Below are positions 6,337 through 8,034 of a stretch of DNA of 8,034 bases, one piece after another (position 1 is the stretch's first letter; each line of letters begins with the position of its first letter). The notes under the pieces were generated by a model, which was not told where the DNA came from, searched no databases, and worked only from the letters and a program-made list of their open reading frames with translations. A program made the translations under genes and the position numbers. This DNA comes from JBGLNJ01 sp964353405. Its GTDB lineage: Bacteria; Chloroflexota; Anaerolineae; Fen-1058. The DNA is taken from NCBI GenBank assembly GCA_964353405.1, contig CAYGWJ010000447.1, positions 1 through 8,034 of the forward strand. Reading direction: 5' to 3'.

Positions 6337-7338
6337 ATGATGACTCCCAAACGGCGATTCTTGGCAGGTATACTGGGCGGACGGGTTGATCGCACACCAG
6401 TCGGTAATCCGGTGTCCGTCGCCACCGTGGAGCAGATGGAGCTCACCGGCGCCTATTTCCCGGAAGTGCACCTGGACGCGGCCAAGATGGCCCGACTGGC
6501 TGCCGGCGCTTTTGAGATCCTGGGCTATGACGCCATCATGCCGGTGTTCAGCGTTGACCAGGAGGCCGCCGCGCTGGGCGCCGAGATTGACTGGGGCGCG
6601 GTGGACATGATGCCGGTCGCGCGGACTCATCCCTGGCAGGAGCCAGAGCAAGTCCACATGCCCGCCGACTTTTTAGAGCGCGCTTCCACCCGGACCGTGC
6701 TCGATGCTATCTCGATCCTGCGTCGTGAGTATGGCGCTCGTGTGGCGATCATCGGCAAGGTGATGGGGCCATGGACGCTTGCATACCTTCTCCACGGGCT
6801 AGAGCCGTTTTTGATAGAGACACTGGACGATCCAGATAAGGTGCGCCGCTTCCTGGAGCGGCTCAAGCTGGTCACAATTACGTTCGGCCAAGCTCAGATC
6901 GCGGCCGGAGCCGATGTGCTCTGTCTGGCCGACCACGCCACGGGCGACCTGGTGCGGAGCACCATGTATCGCGATTTTCTCGCGCCTGTGCATCGCGAGA
7001 TTCTGCAAGAGCTGGGGTGTCCGGTTATCCTGCACATTTGCGGCAAAACGCTCGACCGCATGGGCTACATTGCCGACGTCGGCTTTGACGCTTTTCACTT
7101 TGATTCCAAGAATGACGCGCTGGCTGCGGTCAAAGCCGTCGGCGACCGATTGTCTCTCGTGGGGAACATTAACAATCCAGAGGTCCTCTTTGTGGGCACG
7201 CCGGACAGCGTAGAGAAACAAACCCGCTATGCTATCGAGTCGGGAGTCAGGGTGGTCGGCCCCGAGTGTGCTGTGCCACTGCGCACCCCCCTGGAGAATC
7301 TAAAGACGATCAGCCGAGTGGCCCGGTCACTTGGTTGA
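6337..7338 (+). CDS. MtaA/UroD-family methyltransferase-like protein
   Basis: This 333-residue member of the uroporphyrinogen decarboxylase superfamily is closer to the methylcobamide:thiol methyltransferase branch (MtaA/MtbA/CmuA) than to haem-pathway HemE. It opens with the typical TPKRRFLAGILGGRVDRTPV (3-22) and TVEQMELTGAYFPEVH (30-45). The zinc-site pattern of the methyltransferases is intact: H233 and C235 in LHICG, and C311 in GPECAVPLRTP. Such proteins move a methyl group from a corrinoid protein to a thiol such as coenzyme M or, in bacteria, to another acceptor. No corrinoid protein or substrate-specific methyltransferase is next to it here. ATG 6337 and ATG 6340 are adjacent; AGAAG at 6331-6335 suits 6340 slightly better. 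It follows the PHP gene by 103 bases in which I see no further gene. Confidence 0.86.
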   Translation: MMTPKRRFLAGILGGRVDRTPVGNPVSVATVEQMELTGAYFPEVHLDAAKMARLAAGAFEILGYDAIMPVFSVDQEAAALGAEIDWGAVDMMPVARTHPWQEPEQVHMPADFLERASTRTVLDAISILRREYGARVAIIGKVMGPWTLAYLLHGLEPFLIETLDDPDKVRRFLERLKLVTITFGQAQIAAGADVLCLADHATGDLVRSTMYRDFLAPVHREILQELGCPVILHICGKTLDRMGYIADVGFDAFHFDSKNDALAAVKAVGDRLSLVGNINNPEVLFVGTPDSVEKQTRYAIESGVRVVGPECAVPLRTPLENLKTISRVARSLG

Positions 7339-7347
7339 CAACGAACC

Positions 7348-7355
7348 AGGGAGGT
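7348..7355 (+). promoter_or_regulatory. Shine-Dalgarno-like site before the AOR remnant
   Basis: AGGGAGGT lies ten bases after the MtaA-like stop and nine bases before an in-frame ATC (7365). No ATG, GTG or TTG in the AOR frame follows it at useful spacing. It may be the surviving ribosome site of a gene whose 5' half was lost. Confidence 0.45.
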
Positions 7356-7364
7356 AAATCGAAT

Positions 7365-7601
7365 ATCGTCAAAAACTCGGCGTGCTGGGCATGCCCGATC
7401 GGCTTCACGCGCATCAGCAAGACGGACAAGGTCGAAGGCGAAGGCCCCGAGTTTGAGACGACGTGGGCGTTCGGCGCCCAGTGCGGCGTGGACGATCTGC
7501 CCGCGCTGGAAGAAGCGTGCCAGATCATGCTGATCGCCAAACAGATTAACGAACCGTTCATCGAGTACCGCAAGATGAGCGGCGCTTACGACAAATGGTA
7601 A
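7365..7601 (+). pseudogene. Aldehyde:ferredoxin oxidoreductase fragment (remnant)
   Basis: About 78 codons encode a piece of a tungsten-dependent aldehyde:ferredoxin oxidoreductase. SACWACPIGF resembles the iron-sulfur cysteine region (CxxCxxxC), and GEGPEFETTWAFGAQCGVDD resembles the conserved block after it. Full enzymes have about 600 residues. The N-terminal cofactor-binding domain is missing here, and so is most of the C-terminal half. The third cysteine of CxxCxxxC is phenylalanine (C7, C10, F14), which would damage the 4Fe-4S site. The last 30 residues (after LEEAC) do not look like AOR, although codon use stays coding-like up to TAA. No standard start codon fits: the open frame reaches GTG 7266 only by overlapping the MtaA-like gene. 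I read it as the scar of a deletion; a small real protein starting at ATC 7365 is the less likely alternative. Confidence 0.65.
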
Positions 7602-7613
7602 ACTGGATATAGC

Positions 7614-7674
7614 GTGGCGTAGGCAAAAAGGCGCATCGCCCTACCCTACCACGGTTTCGCAAGACCTGTCCCCG
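7614..7674 (+). repeat. Intergenic repeat, first (diverged) copy
   Basis: This unit starts with GTGGCGTAGG (7614-7623) and ends with CAAGACCTGTCCCC (about 7660-7673). Both ends recur exactly or nearly so in the unit at 7714-7776. The interior is different, with GGCGCATCGCC and CTACCCTACC. It overlaps the left arm of the terminator-like hairpin. Confidence 0.55.
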
Positions 7675-7690
7675 GCGGCAGGTCTTTATA
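7661..7690 (+). terminator. Terminator-like hairpin after the AOR remnant
   Basis: AAGACCTG (7661-7668) pairs perfectly with CAGGTCTT (7679-7686). A T-G and a C-G pair extend the stem to ten, closing on a six-base loop. A modest T/A-rich tail (TTATATTT) follows. The position about 60 bases after the last stop suits the end of the operon transcript. The tail is weak, and AGACCTG is also part of the repeat family here, so the role is not certain. Confidence 0.5.
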
Positions 7691-7713
7691 TTTGGGTGCG
7701 ACGAAATCTGGTT

Positions 7714-7776
7714 GTGGCGTAGGGGCAACCCTCGTGGTTGCCCGCATCTAGGCAGGCACAAGACCTGCCCCTACGC
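7714..7776 (+). repeat. Intergenic cloverleaf-like repeat, second copy
   Basis: The outer arms GCGTAGGGGCA (7717-7727) and TGCCCCTACGC (7766-7776) are perfect 11-base complements. Inside are two more perfect inverted repeats: GGGCAACC/GGTTGCCC (7723-7730 with 7736-7743) and GGCAGG/CCTGCC (7751-7756 with 7764-7769). The outer and inner stems share bases, so they are alternative folds. The pattern recalls a dispersed repeat of Anaerolineae-type genomes, from memory. Confidence 0.75.
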
Positions 7777-7788
7777 AGACGACCAACT

Positions 7789-7870
7789 GATTTTGGTCAC
7801 ACCCTTTTTTGTTTTAGCAGTCTCAGAGTCCAAGCAAAAGCGACATCCGGACCGCAGGTGTGACAAAATC
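7789..7870 (+). repeat. 82-base palindromic element with a one-base bulge
   Basis: GATTTTGGTCACACC (7789-7803) matches the reverse complement of GGTGTGACAAAATC (7857-7870) over 14 bases, with one extra G in the left arm. The 53 bases between hold a T-run and a partial nested inverted repeat (TTTTAGC with GCAAAA). I see no flanking target-site duplication and no gene inside. Confidence 0.65.
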
Positions 7871-7919
7871 TCGGCCGGCACAAGGTAAAAACACGCAATG
7901 GCGCAAAACTCACTTTGAC

Positions 7920-7949
7920 TTGACAATCGGGGGCATCGTGGCAGACTAG
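7920..7949 (+). promoter_or_regulatory. Possible promoter for the right-edge gene
   Basis: A perfect -35 type hexamer TTGACA (7920-7925) lies 52 bases before ATG 7978. No good -10 hexamer follows at 16-18 bases; the best, around 7942-7949, is poor. An alternative sigma factor or a chance match is possible. Confidence 0.25.
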
Positions 7950-7977
7950 ACCCATCTTATCCGGCAGCGAGGAAAAC

Positions 7978-8034
7978 ATGAGAACCTCCAAAGATCTCTA
8001 CCGCACATCGCCCACGATTTATCAGTGTGAGTTG
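7978..8034 (+). CDS. Start of an unidentified gene (3' partial)
   Basis: The first 19 residues of an open frame (MRTSKDLYRTSPTIYQCEL) run off the right edge. GAGGA at 7969-7973 sits four bases before the ATG. The gene begins after the repeat-rich gap and probably has its own promoter. The visible residues are polar, with no signal peptide or membrane segment, and too few to name a family. Confidence 0.55.
   Translation, partial: MRTSKDLYRTSPTIYQCEL

Larger units (their letters stand above)
7602..7977. other. Gene-free, repeat-dense intergenic region
   Basis: I find no supportable coding region, tRNA or rRNA in these 376 bases on either strand. Short open frames on the minus strand coincide with the inverted repeats. 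The stretch holds a terminator-like hairpin, two related repeat units 100 bases apart, a long bulged palindrome, and the upstream region of the gene that begins at 7978. Confidence 0.7.

Noticed and set aside
7266..7364. GTG start for the AOR fragment inside the MtaA-like gene
   Set aside because: It overlaps the conserved C-terminus of that gene in another frame and gives unrelated residues before the AOR match.
7614..7776. tRNA or CRISPR array in the cloverleaf-like region
   Set aside because: No acceptor-CCA, D-loop or T-loop consensus is present; there are only two repeat units, with unlike interiors, so it is not a CRISPR array.
7797..7991. 64-codon minus-strand open frame in the final intergenic region
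   Set aside because: It covers inverted-repeat DNA and the next gene's start region, with no coding-like third-position bias.

Overview
The window reads almost entirely on the + strand as a run of catabolic genes at high GC. Codon third positions are mostly G or C. The organism is most likely an uncultivated or environmental bacterium of the Chloroflexota (Anaerolineae-like). This is an inference from style: short dispersed palindromic repeats both between and inside genes, together with the gene families present. No taxonomic marker gene is visible.

Layout. Positions 1-2105 hold the end of a 2-oxoacid dehydrogenase operon: the C-terminal two thirds of E1 beta (cut by the left edge), then a complete E2 acyltransferase that starts on the E1 beta stop codon (TGATG). 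The E2 has two E3-binding domains in tandem and a repeat-derived insertion in its catalytic domain. After a 114-base gap with a long hairpin come two tightly coupled genes. The first is a 589-residue SorE-like zinc dehydrogenase with a duplicated Rossmann domain (2220-3989). The second is a sorbitol-6-phosphate 2-dehydrogenase of the SrlD/SorD type (3995-4795). A GC-rich hairpin repeat follows, then a PHP-domain hydrolase (about 4887-6233) whose strongest Shine-Dalgarno sequence points at an ATC codon. Next is an MtaA/UroD-family methyltransferase-like protein (6337-7338). Last is a short broken piece of an aldehyde:ferredoxin oxidoreductase (about 7365-7601).

Positions 7602-7977 hold no convincing gene but are dense with inverted repeats: a terminator-like hairpin, a pair of related elements exactly 100 bases apart, and an 82-base bulged palindrome. 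A new gene starts at 7978 and runs off the right edge.

How the genes may work together. The SorE-like and SrlD-like enzymes side by side recall the two dehydrogenases of L-sorbose catabolism (sorbose-1-P to glucitol-6-P to fructose-6-P). They suggest conversion of a keto-sugar phosphate or polyol phosphate into glycolysis, with the 2-oxoacid dehydrogenase downstream in carbon flow. The PHP protein could be a phosphatase on the same pathway. The MtaA-like protein and the AOR remnant suggest a different, possibly decaying, one-carbon or aldehyde module. No transporter, kinase, regulator or E3 gene lies in the window, so the substrate cannot be fixed from it.
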